From: Tubiluchus corallicola | Taxonomy: Eukaryota; Priapulida; Priapulimorpha; Priapulimorphida; Tubiluchidae | Direction of reading: 5' to 3' | Assembly: GCA_030141605.1 (NCBI GenBank) | Contig: JAQGDQ010000038.1 | Coordinates: 558,001-622,000 of the forward strand | DNA: 64,000 nucleotides | Shown here: one piece after another, positions 1 through 11,936 of the stretch | How the letters are laid out: each line of letters starts with the position of its first letter | How positions within the stretch are numbered: the first letter of the stretch is position 1 | Notes under the pieces: model-generated | The model's database searches: none | Told to the model about the DNA's origin: nothing | The model's input: the letters and a program-made list of their open reading frames with translations, nothing else | Made by a program: the position numbers and the translations under genes

Positions 1-113
1 ATAGTGTACATGATTAAGTCTGTCTGATTAAAAACAAATAGATTACCTGGAACATAATAGTTTTTAAATCTGTACCATATAAAGCAAGAAAAATAAGAAA
101 ATAATTATTCTAG

Positions 114-239
114 GAAGCTGATCGACTGTACCACGAACACTGGAGGCAAAACTGCGAAAAATTAAGACATCTTGAAGCAGATAAAATGAAAGAGTATTAT
201 GCAAAGTGCAGGGAAGAACAAATGAAAGAAAAAGAAGCG
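114..239 (+). CDS. TCHP: TCHP-like exon (first in window)
   Basis: The exon follows an acceptor at ttattctag and ends before gtaata. It has 42 codons in phase 0 on both sides. It encodes the EADRLYHEHWRQNCEKLRH segment, the best-conserved block of the trichoplein domain. Upstream exons are outside the window. Confidence 0.8.
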
Positions 240-3200
240 GTAATAATCAAGGGGCTTGTTGTGTATAAATCAATGTTCGTTCTGATTTACCCTCATTTAT
301 AGTTATTCACATTTATGGGCCAGCTAAATGGTTTTGTTGTGTACCTAGCTAGAAAAGTTAAACAGTACTGGACCTGGTGAATGACCATCTGAGAACTATT
401 TCTGGAAGGTTTCATCTGCCATACTGCTTCCAGTAGTTTCACTGAGGGATGGTATACACATCTCATCTTAGAGGATTTTGCTTGTTAATGAGCCACAAAT
501 ATTTAACATTAGTAGTAGGCTCTGCCATTAAGTGTTACATCTGGCTTATTATGTGTTGTCATGTGGAAGAAGTCCTATATTTCTTTTAATACTTGTAAAG
601 CCTATTTTATAAAGATAACTTTTCTTTGTTAATTTTTTTAATTTTCTGTCACAGGAATTTAGTATTTAAATTTAGTATCACAGGAAATTAAGATATTGTA
701 ATCCATGAAAGAGTTACTTTATCTATAAGCTATGATAAAAAAGCCTTTCTGTAAGTTGATATTTTGTTCATGGCTTGATATGAGGTTGCCAGAGAACGTA
801 TCATCTCCGAATTGGTTATGTGGAAAAGGGCAATTTAATGTTTTCGTTGAAGTTAGTATGGTTCATTTTATTAATGAATTTTACCAAAAACGTAACTGAA
901 ATATTTGACAGTGTTCTTACAATATGAGGCCAGTTATGGGTATTGGAAAATGTTAAAATTAACTAGATAAGTTTTTTATCAATATTATACATTTCGTCTG
1001 CTAGATGGAATGTTCTTTTCACAGGAAGAAGCAAAACTTTTACAAGAAAAATTGTTGCTGCAAAGGGAAATGGAAAAACAGCGAGAACTGGCATCTCAAG
1101 TACAAGCAGAAGAAGCTGCACGGAAACAACTGGGCAGAGAACAGTACAGATCTACCTTGGATTCACAAGTTAAAGAGCTTCGCGTATGTGTCAACCCTCC
1201 AGACAATTTTTCCCAATACAATTTACCTTTATAAACTTTTTGTCTTCTAACAACACAAGTTAATTTTTAATGATTGTTAATCGAAAACCTGTTCGGTCCC
1301 GCTGGTTGCGCCGGTAAGCCAGATTGCGGCAAACTTAACAGGTGTCAGGCAGAGCACAACGACTGGGGAATAAAATATATAGGGTTTACAACTACCTCAC
1401 AGCATACGCTGCATAGGCTGACATATGTGGTGGCAATTGATACACCTAGGAAATGTTGCAGGTTGGTTTATGTACAGACATTAATGAGTTTGAACTTACA
1501 TATTATTATTCAAATTTTCTTGCTTTAATATTGGCAAGGCCAAATCTGTGCACTGGAATTTACCGAAACCAGGTTGATGTAAAGTTATTTGTTTACCTCG
1601 GGTTGAAAGCCACCTGTCCATGCAGAATAAGCAACGAAATGAACCCAGATCTGCAAAAATAGTTGAGAAATAGGTTAGATCCATGACTGCGCCGGGTCCA
1701 CAAGCAATGTGGATCTGCATTCCACAAATCCGCAACGAAACCTTGCAGGTCCGGTGTTCACTAATCCTCAAATGCGGACCATGCATCTCTAGTATCTACA
1801 TTTAGTTTTTTATTCAGAATATGAATATAATGATGTATCATAGTGCAAACTGGTATAGTACCAAATTTTATCACATGTTTGTTACAGAAGGCACTTAAAT
1901 GAAATGTTATTTGTTGCCACCAGGTATAATATTCAGTATTCAGTAATTTCTTTAGGTCGCTCTAGATTGCTCTTGTAAGTGTGTCAGTAAATTCATTTCT
2001 CATCTCAAAGTACATGTATTTATCGATTGTTGATTAGGATCAGCAAGAAGGTGCAAAGAAGTTGGAAACTGAGGAAGAGCAGTTGCGACTGGATAGATTA
2101 CAGCTTGCTCAAATGAAAGCTGAACGAGAAAAAATGAATGAGCAGAGGAAAGCCTTACAACATCACCGATCATTGCGTAAACAACATCTTGCTACTATGC
2201 GAAGGAGGGCATTGCAAGTACAAGAAGAACTGGTTTGTCTTCTCAGCATTGCTTGGAACAATTTTTCTAAGTTTCTGATCCATCTTAGCTATGATTAGTT
2301 CCTATGTAGGTAACAACAGGCTTTTAATGTTCCCTAGTTTTGCCTGTTCAGACAAAGACATTATGTGTTGGGAGTGAGATTTTCCTAGTGAGTCTATATA
2401 ACAGTTTTTTAATTTGAAGAAATGCTCTAGCTTTGTTATGTTACTTTAAAAAGCGATCCTGTGTCATTAAAATTCAACAAAAAATTTTATGAATTTGTAA
2501 ACAAATTCATACATTTTTGTAGCCGAAAAGAAATGTGTAATATTCTCAAAGTAATTCCCTCTAGTGTTTTCAGAAATTACATTAGAAAATGACAATAGTC
2601 TCTAAAGTCTAAAGTGAAAAAATGAAAATTGATAACTGAAGTAAAATTTGTTTCTTCACCTGCAGCTATATGTAGCCAGATAGAATGTAAATTAAAGAAC
2701 ATTTGATTGTAAACTAAACATTTTTGCTGTCATATCTTTGTACAGCAACTTGATATGCAAATATTAGAAGCACTTGTTGAAAAAGAGAAAGAAGAACGAA
2801 TTATAGAAACTGCCGAAAAAGAAGAGGTAAAAGCAACTGCAAGACGGATGAAGAAAATGGTTGAAGAACAACTCAGATTAGAACAAACAAGACAAGCGGA
2901 GTTTGACATACTTTTGGAGTAAGTATTTTAGTTATTTTAGTTATTTTAGTTTGCTAATGGATGTGTATTGCAAATGTTTTGCATAATAGCATCATGCACA
3001 CAGGTAGCATTTAACATCATGAAATTTAGAAGCATTATTTTGTTAAATAGAGTTCCAGATCACAAAGTCCAAGAAACAAAAGGACTGTTCACCTGCCAGT
3101 AACTTTATATCTTGTTCAATACATGTCCAAATTAATGTGTTAACGTAGTTTTAACTTTATGAGAGCTAATGCTTACAAATGAAGATCTGTTCATGAATTA

Positions 3201-6200
3201 TACATATACAGTATATGTATAATCTCAATCTGCTTATAATGAGTTTTAGGGGACCGTCAAAACTTGCTTGTTATAACCAAGTCTCATTATAGTCAAAGTC
3301 AATTGTTTAACTGCATGCCACTCTCCGTTATACCACCAAACTCGTTTACCACCTGCAAAATGATCAGGAATGGACCTGCTGTATTCAACTGTGTGCAAAG
3401 ACCTCATTACAGGCCATGTGGCAGCCACATTTATATATATTCAAAGAGGAAATACTACCAACAGACCGTTTTCAATGACACAATTTGCTTTGCGAAGTGC
3501 GCATGGGATTTTGTTATACCTCCCATAAATGGACGAAATAAATGCATAAAATTACAAGAAATTGTTCTGATCCTGGCGCATTTGCCTCCTGAGTGGAGCG
3601 ATAATATTTGTTTGGCGATCAGCTGTATGACAGATGCACTAAAGCCAAGCAATACTTCTGGTTACAGAGCAAATGTGTTTATAAGTTTGTCTGTGAAAGT
3701 TTGATACTGACCATTCAATGCTAATGAATTTGCAATAGAAAAAATGGTTAGGCCAGTACTATGATTAATTAAAAGTTCTTTACTAACATTGCAACCAAGA
3801 TTCATTCTTGAGATTTTGGAGACAATGTTATTTGTAGGATTAAGGCAATTAAAAGGTATGCAATAAATTTCGGCACAAAATTGCCTGCAAGTTGCTTTTC
3901 TATGATTCCTTCTTTTGTGACAGTGTGTGCTGCAAACAAACCGAATTCATTTTGTGTAGGTATTTTTATGATTATTTAAATGCCTGTGCAGGTCTCTGAG
4001 TGTAAAACTTTAGCTCAAATGAAAACATGGTAAAAACATTGTTTTAGAACTCATATTTTTTATATGCAAGGGAAGTATAGTCACAGGGCAGCTAAATTAC
4101 CTCACAATAAACAGAAACTTGTGATATGAGAGCTTACTGTGAGCAATGCTTACCTACATTATTTAATGGCAGGACTTTGAAATTCACTCTTAACAACCAG
4201 AGGCTTACTGCTCGTTACAACATGCCTCATTATTATGGGTGAGCATTATCTACCAGAAAGCAAATTTGAATCGTATCAAACTTTTGACTTTAGGATTAGA
4301 ATTGAACCAAATTTCAGTATTTCGAATTCAAATTGAACCGAATTTCAGTATTTGAAATTTGAATCAAACTCAATTGAGTTTGAAAGATTTTGGAACACGT
4401 TTTCAAACAACCAGTAAAAAGCATTCTTACAAAGATCATGCATATCACTTCGTTTTGTATTGCACTAGAAACACTAATGATTTGTTTAAAAATTGTGCAT
4501 GGAAATTGCAGCTAAATTGTTCTAAGTGTATGATATTTCAAATGTTTTAATGATAAAGAGCATATGTGGTTGAAGTGCTAAATTTTTCAAATCTATGATT
4601 TTGGGTTTGAGTCGAACTCGAACGTTCGATGCTCACCCCTACTCATTATAAGTGTATTATACTGTAAAAGCGGATGGTATGTTTAAAGTATTGTACTCTG
4701 GTTTGAACTGTGGTTGTAGAAATGCATTTATTGCTCTTTATTTCAATAAGCAGCATTCTGGGATTGCCATTAAATACCTGCTTTCCAATTTTAATAATTG
4801 TCTGTCAGAAAACATGACAGTATGATCAGCTAATATTTGTTTGGCCATCAATATTCTTTTTAGAATCACTTAGTCTCACAGATTTGTAATTCTCTTTATA
4901 GTTGTGAGATCATGCTTGCAAAGCCTTTCTTCACAATTGATTTTTTGCAAACTTGTTTCAGCCAATTAGCTCATTTTCTTCATGTGTTCATTTGCGTTTT
5001 CTGTACTTCAAGCTACACGGGGTTGTATTTTCTGTAAACTGTCATAAAAAATCTCAGATCTGTTTTTTTTTGTTATTCTTTCATTTTGAATTCACTTGTC
5101 TATATGATTTTTATTCGTTATGCGTTTTTGTTAGATAATATGTTATTTTAAATACTATAGTTTTGACGTTTGAGTGATACTGCAGAATTTGGAGAACGAG
5201 ATTGATGTATTACTAATCTGTACTTCAAGGCAAGAGGCAACTGCTGTTTGGCAGAGGAGAGAGGCACAATGGGAGAGGGAAAGACTTGCACGTGAGAAGC
5301 TGATGACTGAAGTTTTAGCTGAGCGTGCATGTCAGATTGAAGAACGAGCAAAAGCTAACGAGGCTCAGAAAATGGCTACAGAGTACGCGAAAGCACAATT
5401 AGAGAAAAACATTCTTAGCACACGAAATGAAGAAATGGAGAAGAAGGAAAAGGAAAAAATACGGAAAGAGCGGCAAATGTGGGCGATTACTGAGCAAGTA
5501 TGTTAACTGATTAATATACAAACACAATTACAGATCAGTCTCAAGCCAAACAACTGTTCATTTAATGATAACTTTTAGTTATTTGTCCATTATTACATTA
5601 ATCATTTGACCTTTATTGCACTATACCACTGTCATGTTTAAACCAAGCTCCAATCACTCATTACCTTGTATTTCAAATGAGTTCACATATCAGAAATTAG
5701 AATAAATATCAGAGTTTTGTACTTACTACGCATGAGTGGCAACTGTGCATCAGATTCTTTCTTGTAAATGGTTGTATGGAAAGTTCTCACAGGATTTATC
5801 TCACTTCATTCGTGACATGCATATGTTTGTTTGGTAGGCCCTTTTTGGTATAGGATTGTAATACATGGCACACCAAGATTTTATAGAATTCATAACTTTG
5901 TTAATCTTTGTGTTAGCTGTTTTCCAGAGCTACCTTGAGCAGACCTCTCTACATTATGAGCTTTCTTCTGATTATTACTGCTGTTGTTTTTTAGTTTGCA
6001 TATTATTTGCTATTAGAAATTGTGAAACTATATCAAGCTATTTATATTAAATTAAAGTTATATGTAGTACACTTGAACTTCATACGTTTAACGTCAAGTC
6101 TTATGCCTCTGTACAAATCAGTTGTGAAAGAAATCAGGGTTTTTTCACAATTTCTTTTGTGACATTAAAATTTTTATCTGAGCCATTTTTATTATACAGT

Positions 6201-8749
6201 TAAGAGAACAGGAAGAAAAAAGAAGAGTTGAAGAGATGAAGGAAAGAGAGAAAGAAGCATGGGATCAAAAGAAAGACGAAGAAGATCGCTTACGATTTGA
6301 TAGAGAAAAAGTAACTCTTTATAACCAAGGTTATCCTAGTCAAAAGGTACTAAAGTACTTATTATATTGTCTTTTTTCAACATCTGGTTTGTTTTTCATT
6401 AATTGCTAACTACATGAAGACAAACACAAACTTACTGAGGTGAATGTGGATTAAAGGCATGTGGCCAGCAGCCTTTTAGATGCAGGTATTAGCTGAGCTG
6501 ATGTTTAATGAACCTCAGTTAGTTCTTGTGTTTATATCAGGTGGTGCAGAAAAAAAATGTGCCGAAGTATAGACTACAATAATATTAGAAGCAAGTACCA
6601 ACAAAGTTAAAATTTCACAGCACAATATTACAATAGCTTACATTAGCTCTTGGCTGTGAAAGTTGCAAGTTTATAATTTAGTTTTTAAGTTATAATCGAA
6701 AAGTTCTTGCATGTTAAAAGATCAAATGCTGAAACAGTGTCATCTATAATCATCAGCTGAAAATCAGCGACATTAATGTATAAAGAACTCATTACAAGGC
6801 AGAAAACAATAAAGCAATCAACCAGTTCACATAATGGTCTTCACCACAGAAAATTAAGCACTGATGAAGACTTGTTGCAAAGTAAAAAATGGGATTTAAT
6901 TCTCTGGATTATGCTAACTGGAATTCCCTTAAAGAAAAAGTGTACAATGGCTGCACAGAGCCGTTCGATGCAAATTAACTGTTGAGTGATGAGATCAAAT
7001 ACCCCTTAAAGAAGTGAGAAACTGTGCCAGCAATTGGAAGAAATGCCTTCACCTAGTTTGAGTGAAAATAGTGGACGTATTGAACACTTGCTGCAAATTT
7101 TAAGAATAGTGATACACAAATTTATTATAAATTTAACAATAGTGATACACATATTTAATTATTCCTGCATTTATTTTTTTGAGTTGCTGATTTAAAACTT
7201 TTATATCTTCGGAGAAGTTTAAAAGAATGCCGTAAAATTTCTGATAAATGTCTGTAACACCAATGAGGTAATTTTCATGCGATTCTGTTATTTTTTTCTT
7301 ATTATTGTGATAAAAACGTTGGCGCATTTTTTGCACCACCTGATATATTGCTATGATAATAATTCTAAATAAATTTGATGAACAAGTCTTGAGCAGACAT
7401 TTATATTTCGCATACTAAACTACAATTAAGTTTATATAGATAAAAACTTTGCACCTGAAATTTTAGCCATGATTATTCGTTTTTCAGGCTAACTTTAGGA
7501 GGAAAAAAGTTGCGTGGACGTATTAACTCAAAAACGAATCCAGCTTGTGATTGACTGCAACAGCATTACTTTTTATATCATTTCATTTCATTTAAACTTA
7601 TTAACTTGCATCATATCTCAAACAGTCATTTTTGTATGCATTCTAATAAAAATGCTTTTACATTTAAAGTGAATGATTTATCTGCTGTTTCTGTTGAAAA
7701 GTCTTTTATTTACCTGTTAATAATGGAAATTCTTATTCATCTCTGTGGTGTAATCCCACACAGTGTGGAATTTTGTTGCTTTCAATATGGATGTCATTCT
7801 TTGTGAGCTTCCAATAATGGTGGAAGGTGCTAGAGCTGCCTTTTTTCTTTATTTGTTAGTGAATACTTAGTGGAATTGTCTTACAGCAAGTAACTGCTCA
7901 TTACTGTAAAGCTGTGGCATTAAACTTGTAATAACTTTTGATGCCTGTACTTACACAGTTGAAAGTTCACAATAATCACATTTTTAAGATGAAATGTCCC
8001 TTGCTTTGTAGTAAATTAAGTAGTTGCATTAACTATAATTTTAGGTCAAGTTTGTTTTTTTTCTTGTAAAAAACAGGGTATATAGTATAAGTAAATTCTG
8101 TTACATCAAATTCTTGATTTGTCTATTGTTTTGCCACATTTATTTGATTTAATCTTCAAGTAATTCTCTGAATATTTGTAATCAAAGATATTTGCAATTA
8201 TCAGATTATTCCTACAGCGGTTCAGTCGCGAACAGAATATGAAATCACGTCCCATAGCAATTATTTCTGTTTAGGAGCAATTATAACGTTATTGCAGCAT
8301 TGAACTGTAAACACACTTTTATTAATGAGAATTGCGGATCAGCTGTTCTTGTTAAAAGGATTGCTGAGATGTTTTGTTTTTAGAAGTATATAATCAGTAA
8401 TTAACAAGTGTGTTGTAGTTATATTGGTAGAAAGTGATAAGTACTGCTTTAGACTCTGGTTAGTATTTTAGAGGTATTATGTTTTTCGTTGTGGAGGCTG
8501 CTGATTAGTATAAACATTACTATTAATTACTATACTATAGTAATACTAGTACTTAGTAGTAGTGGTACTAAGTGGTATCACTAGTAGGTAGTTCTGTTAG
8601 TGCTTATAGTAGTAGTGTGGGATTAGTTCCTTTATTAGTGTAACCATTATAGTTGCATTTTTTACTCATTACAGTTACAAGGTACGTACTCTGTAAAAGA
8701 AGTAGTAGCTGCTCATTTTCTACCACCAGAAAAGTTAGGTAAATATTAG
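114..8749 (+). CDS. TCHP: Trichoplein-like coiled-coil protein (3' part of gene, 7 exons)
   Basis: Joined exons 114-239, 1025-1183, 2038-2232, 2746-2918, 5230-5497, 6200-6346 and 8675-8749 give one open frame of 380 residues ending in TAG. All junctions are GT-AG and all phases agree. The product is an almost uninterrupted charged coiled coil (Glu/Lys/Arg/Gln). It matches what I recall of vertebrate trichoplein along its length: EHWRQNCEKLRHLE resembles the EHWKKNNPKLREME stretch, VWQRREAQWERERLAREKLM resembles [20 protein letters not shown], and there is a GY-containing tail. Trichoplein is a centriole/keratin-filament scaffold that controls ciliogenesis through Aurora A. Human trichoplein is about 498 residues, so roughly 120 N-terminal residues lie before the window. 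The C-terminal 24 residues are less conserved, so the last exon is the least certain. Some other trichoplein/plectin-like coiled coil is possible, but the block-by-block match favours TCHP. Confidence 0.85.
1025..1183 (+). CDS. TCHP: TCHP-like exon
   Basis: The acceptor is ttttcacag and the donor gtatgt. It has 53 phase-0 codons, starting EEAKLLQEKLLLQREMEKQ and ending SQVKELR. It is a heptad-rich coiled coil. Confidence 0.82.
1285..1790. other. GC-enriched island in a TCHP-like intron, unidentified
   Basis: This half-kilobase is visibly richer in G and C (gcgccgg occurs at both ends, near 1308 and 1689) than the AT-rich intron around it. It carries chance ORFs on both strands, none recognisable. 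An old repeat or retro-sequence is the simplest explanation. I could not define its ends. Confidence 0.25.
2038..2232 (+). CDS. TCHP: TCHP-like exon
   Basis: The acceptor is gttgattag and the donor gtttgt. It has 65 phase-0 codons. The end RRRALQVQEEL resembles the SRRTQQIQEEL block I recall from human trichoplein. Confidence 0.82.
2746..2918 (+). CDS. TCHP: TCHP-like exon
   Basis: The acceptor is tttgtacag and the donor gtaagt. It ends in phase 2. It encodes QILEALVEKEKEERI and MVEEQLRLEQTRQAEFDILL, both close to the family (ILQALLEKEDE and [20 protein letters not shown]). Confidence 0.83.
4234..4641. mobile_element. hAT-type MITE with 8-bp target-site duplication
   Basis: A 408-bp element has inverted ends TATGGGTGAGCAT and, reversed from the right, TAGGGGTGAGCAT. 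It is flanked by perfect 8-bp direct repeats CTCATTAT (4226-4233 and 4642-4649). Eight-base duplications and a (T)AGGGGTG-type terminus are hallmarks of hAT elements. It has no transposase, so it is non-autonomous. Inside is a 31-bp tandem unit starting ATTGAACC at 4301 and 4332. Confidence 0.8.
4301..4362 (+). repeat. 31-bp tandem repeat inside the MITE
   Basis: There are two imperfect copies of an A/T-rich unit with the core ATTGAACC(A/G)AATTTCAGTATTT. Such sub-terminal repeats are common in hAT MITEs. Confidence 0.6.
5230..5497 (+). CDS. TCHP: TCHP-like exon
   Basis: The start is set at the acceptor acttcaag|g because only this phase continues LLE|QEATAVWQRREAQW. The ctgcag acceptor further upstream would give a stop after a few codons. 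The donor is gtatgt. This exon holds the strongest family match (WQRREAQWERERLAREKLM). Confidence 0.85.
6200..6346 (+). CDS. TCHP: TCHP-like exon
   Basis: The acceptor is attatacag and the donor gtacta. It has 49 phase-0 codons and ends LYNQGYPSQK. The Gln-Gly-Tyr resembles the C-terminal EQGYRP of vertebrate trichoplein. Confidence 0.8.
7104..7160 (+). repeat. 34-bp-spaced short direct repeat
   Basis: AATAGTGATACACA followed by an AT-rich tail occurs at 7104 and again at 7138. It lies in the last TCHP-like intron and has no evident function. Confidence 0.5.
8675..8749 (+). CDS. TCHP: TCHP-like terminal exon
   Basis: After the acceptor tcattacag there are 24 in-frame codons (LQGTYSVKEVVAAHFLPPEK...) and a TAG. 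An ATTAAA hexamer follows 50 bases later. It is short and poorly conserved. The 2.3-kb intron before it shows no better last exon in the required phase. Confidence 0.55.
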   Translation, partial: LQGTYSVKEVVAAHFLPPEKLGKY

Positions 8750-8798
8750 CTTTCTCACTTTTCAGCTATGTACTCTGGTCAAGTTCAAGCAACTAATG

Positions 8799-8804
8799 AT
8801 TAAA
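8799..8804 (+). promoter_or_regulatory. Candidate poly(A) signal of the TCHP-like gene
   Basis: An ATTAAA hexamer sits 50 bases after the stop codon and is followed by a T-rich stretch. The position fits, but such hexamers are common in AT-rich DNA. Confidence 0.35.
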
Positions 8805-10223
8805 GTTTAATATTTTCTAGTTTGTTCAGCTCTGGCTTCAGATTTTTCATGATCAGAACCTCACATAAGCATTCCAAATTGGTTTTGCACTTTTATACAA
8901 CTGAGAAATGGGTTGAGTTTGGTTTCAGCACAGTACATTCTCTCAAGTGAATTTACCATAACACTTAAAGCAATACAACAGTGATGATGAAATCACTAAC
9001 TCAGAATTTTCATCTGATTCAAAATGATCCTCCAATTTTCGACTTACAAACACAGAATTGATGCATGTCCTGATTATGTTACTTTGTTACTTTCAACCTT
9101 CTAATTAAGGAGAAGTTTCTGTCATAGTTTTGCCATATAAGGATCAGAGGTGTACAAAAATGGTTAAATATTAACTAGACGTTTAATAATATTAAAAAAT
9201 AAGAAAGTCGATATTAAAATGTCAGAATGGACTTTTTGAAGTCAAAATTCTTATTATTTGCTAAATTTAATATCACAAGTATAATAATTGATTAATATTA
9301 CGTCTGAGATATAAAAAAAAATTAATATAATATAAATCATGGAATTTGAGTTTTCTGTACTATAGCTATTATTTATTTCTTTAAAGCATGTTGCAAATAC
9401 ATATACATGTGTTTGCTTTTTGCAGATGTGAGATTCTATATAAGTATGTTTGTTGGTACGATTAGATAAAATATTTACGTAGATATTGTGCAATAGTTTA
9501 AGGCACTCGCTAGTCCTGGGATTTAGAAAACTTTAAAAAATGTTAATGTTCATTTAAATGTGCCAGAAATTTTCTGTAGGGATTGTTTGATTGTGTTTTT
9601 TCTACAAAAGTAAAAAACTTCTCTTTTGAAAAGGCAGCCTAATTTCTTTAGAACAGGAGACAACAAAATTTTTTAATTGAAAAACAAATCCTAGAGAAAA
9701 CTATCCTATTCTGAAATGTTGATTTACATTTGGATGATTTACAATTATTTGATGTGGCTATAGATCTTACTGCATCTTCTTCTAAAGTCATCACATCTTA
9801 ATGAAAGCTTGTTGGACAAATATCAGCTTTTCTATTTGCTAAAAATTTAACAATCTTTTTGTCAAAAGAACATGTTGGCATGGTCATTTGAATTTAGTGC
9901 ACCTCACAAGTAAGTCATATGTTTGTCTATACAACTGTTGCCTCACTTTCAATTTTCATTTCATACTGTAAGACGTCACATAGTGTGATTATGCATACCA
10001 CAAGTGTTTTGTGTACGCAACGTAAATTTATAGGAAGTTATTTAGCTGTATATGAAACTTGTTGATTTTATTATACCACAAGATGTTAAATTTTATAATT
10101 TTATGTGGACAACACTAATTCTTTAGCCCGTTATTTCAGTTGTGTCTGAAATTTGCAGGCTTTTTGAACACAGACAGGCCTCTTTCCTTTCAATTTAGCA
10201 ACTATACTTCATTAAATACTGCA

Positions 10224-10991
10224 TGGGATGCACCAAACACACATTTTCATGAGCCCAACCAAATCCAATTTTTTGTGCTTTGATGCCAATGAACCGAAGC
10301 TTAGTTTAATGATGAGCTTTGCTGCTGTTCCGAATAAAATAGCAAGATAAATTGGAATGTCAAATTGTTTGTCAAAACTGAACCGAATTTCCTTGTAATT
10401 CCAGTTGAAAGGTATTGCAAACTCTGTAATGCTTCATCGTTTTAAGTTATTGGTGATTGGTGATCAGTGTAAAATTGTTCAGTGTTGTTATTAAATAGTT
10501 ATGTAGTAAAGTATTAAGTATTTTAAAAGCAGCCGTAATTCTTGCAAAAGTTGTTCAAACTATTTTGTACAGTCGATAAAAACAGTATTTAAACAAAGCT
10601 GCAATAGTATAATTGTTTACTATCTCGAGCTCTCATTGATTTATTTCATCGACGAATCATCTTGTCTAATACAACACTACTATGGTATTGCGTATTGACA
10701 CAACTTGTGTAGTTGTGTACCAACGGTGAATCTCATTCGAGTTAACAGAAATCAGACATGTTGACTGTTCTGCTGCGTCAGCTTTTTTTGGATAACTATT
10801 TCTAAGCATTTTAGGGAAATATTCCGTCCGTTTAATGTAATGTTCACTGAATAGGACAATTATTAAAAACGTAACTTTGGTTTATTAAAGTTCACGAAAC
10901 TGTTTGCAGATTGCAATCGAAGTTTACTGGACCAGATTTCTATATTGACATTGCGAATATTCCAGCAATCCGAATATTCGAGGCATCCCTA
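10224..10991. mobile_element. Degenerate hAT-like element
   Basis: The left end TGGGATGCACC and the right end GGCATCCCTA are inverted matches of a TAGGGATGC-type terminus. The flanking octamers ATACTGCA (10216-10223) and GCACTGCA (10992-10999) agree at six of eight bases, like a decayed 8-bp target duplication. The element is 768 bp and has no coding capacity that I recognise. Confidence 0.45.
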
Positions 10992-11887
10992 GCACTGCAT
11001 AACGTGATCTGAAATGATGTATGCTTTTCCTGTATTCAGTGATATGCTTGATACTGAATAAAAAAAATCAATGCATGACCACTCAAAATAGGTCATCTTT
11101 ATATGGACGTATCCAGGCTTAAAAATATTTTGGCCCTGACATCGTTAATGAACATTGTTTATAAACTCAGATAAGTTGCACTCATAGTAGAGTTGTTTGG
11201 CATATTCTTGTACTGAATGTACTTTAATTGGTATCACTGTATAGGTAGGGCATTCAAGTACACCTGCACTTGATTGCAATGTATAACATTAATTTGTACT
11301 TTGATCGTGCAAAATTTCTCCCTTTCCATTCAGTGTAAATGTTCTGAGCTTAGTAAGTAGTATTACTAGTTTGAAGTTTTTTTTTTCATTTAAATTATGT
11401 GTGCATATTCTTTTAATTACATATTTTCCCAGAGAGTATTATTTTTTTATTAAAACATCTCGTCAGAATTCAGAAAATTATTGTAGAATTTTGTGTTTTT
11501 GCAAGTGTTTTTCTTAGGCTTAATTAATTTTCTGCACAAATTGATTGAGTAACTTCATTTTAAAACAATCTGGTTCTAGCTTAAATAAATTGCTTTGCTT
11601 CCATATCTGTTTTGCATTAGAAGTGCTTCTTAATTGATCTCTTCTTCATGATTTCTATTTTCTAATATATTTCTATATTTTGTATTAGTTTTGTTATTTT
11701 TTAGATTTAGTGGGCTAACATAAGTAGCTAATGTTTATGTTGAAGTGTATAAAATATCTTTATGAGAAGTATAGGGTGGTACCTTGTTATTAAAGGTATT
11801 ATTTAATACGTATTTGTTAATTTAAACATTTGATGGTATATCTCTGATGTGCTTGTTATGTGTTTAGATTGCAAGATGTTTTGAAAC

Positions 11888-11923
11888 ATGATGCCTATGA
11901 CAATCTGGGAGATTTGCTCATGA
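11888..11923 (+). promoter_or_regulatory. Upstream ORF before the ABCA3-like start
   Basis: An 11-codon ORF (ATGATGCCTATG... to TGA) ends 13 bases before the main ATG, in another frame. If the segment after the acceptor-like ttatgtgtttag (about 11867) is transcribed 5' UTR, this uORF could dampen translation. Confidence 0.35.
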
Positions 11924-11936
11924 AGAACGATTAACC

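Larger units (their letters stand above)
3209..4664. mobile_element. Degenerate pogo/Tigger-like DNA element (host of a nested MITE)
   Basis: The left end reads CAGTATATG and then, further in, CTTATAATGAG. The right end read backwards gives CAGTATAATACA and CTTATAATGAG. Both ends are flanked by TA (3207-3208 and 4665-4666), the target of Tc1/mariner-pogo elements. About 1.04 kb remains once the nested MITE is removed. A 146-codon ORF at 3264-3704 resembles no transposase I know. The left terminus carries an extra stretch of roughly 11-12 bases between the two shared blocks, so the assignment is moderate. Confidence 0.4.
8750..11936. other. Intergenic region TCHP-like to ABCA3-like
   Basis: This 3.2-kb AT-rich spacer separates two genes on the same strand. 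It holds the candidate poly(A) signal, a degenerate hAT-like element (10224-10991) and, near its end, probable 5' UTR sequence of the ABCA gene. I see no other coding sequence. Confidence 0.6.

Noticed and set aside
3264-3704. A 146-codon ORF as a gene
   Set aside because: It has no recognisable domain or splice context and lies inside a transposon-like interval. It is probably decayed element sequence.
5174-5229. Extension of the TCHP exon upstream to the ctgcag acceptor
   Set aside because: In the phase required by the previous exon it reaches TGA within a few codons. The acceptor at 5229 restores the family alignment.
9497-9520. TAAGGCACTCGC resembling the miR-124 seed
   Set aside because: Only the first eight bases match the mature miRNA and no hairpin is apparent.
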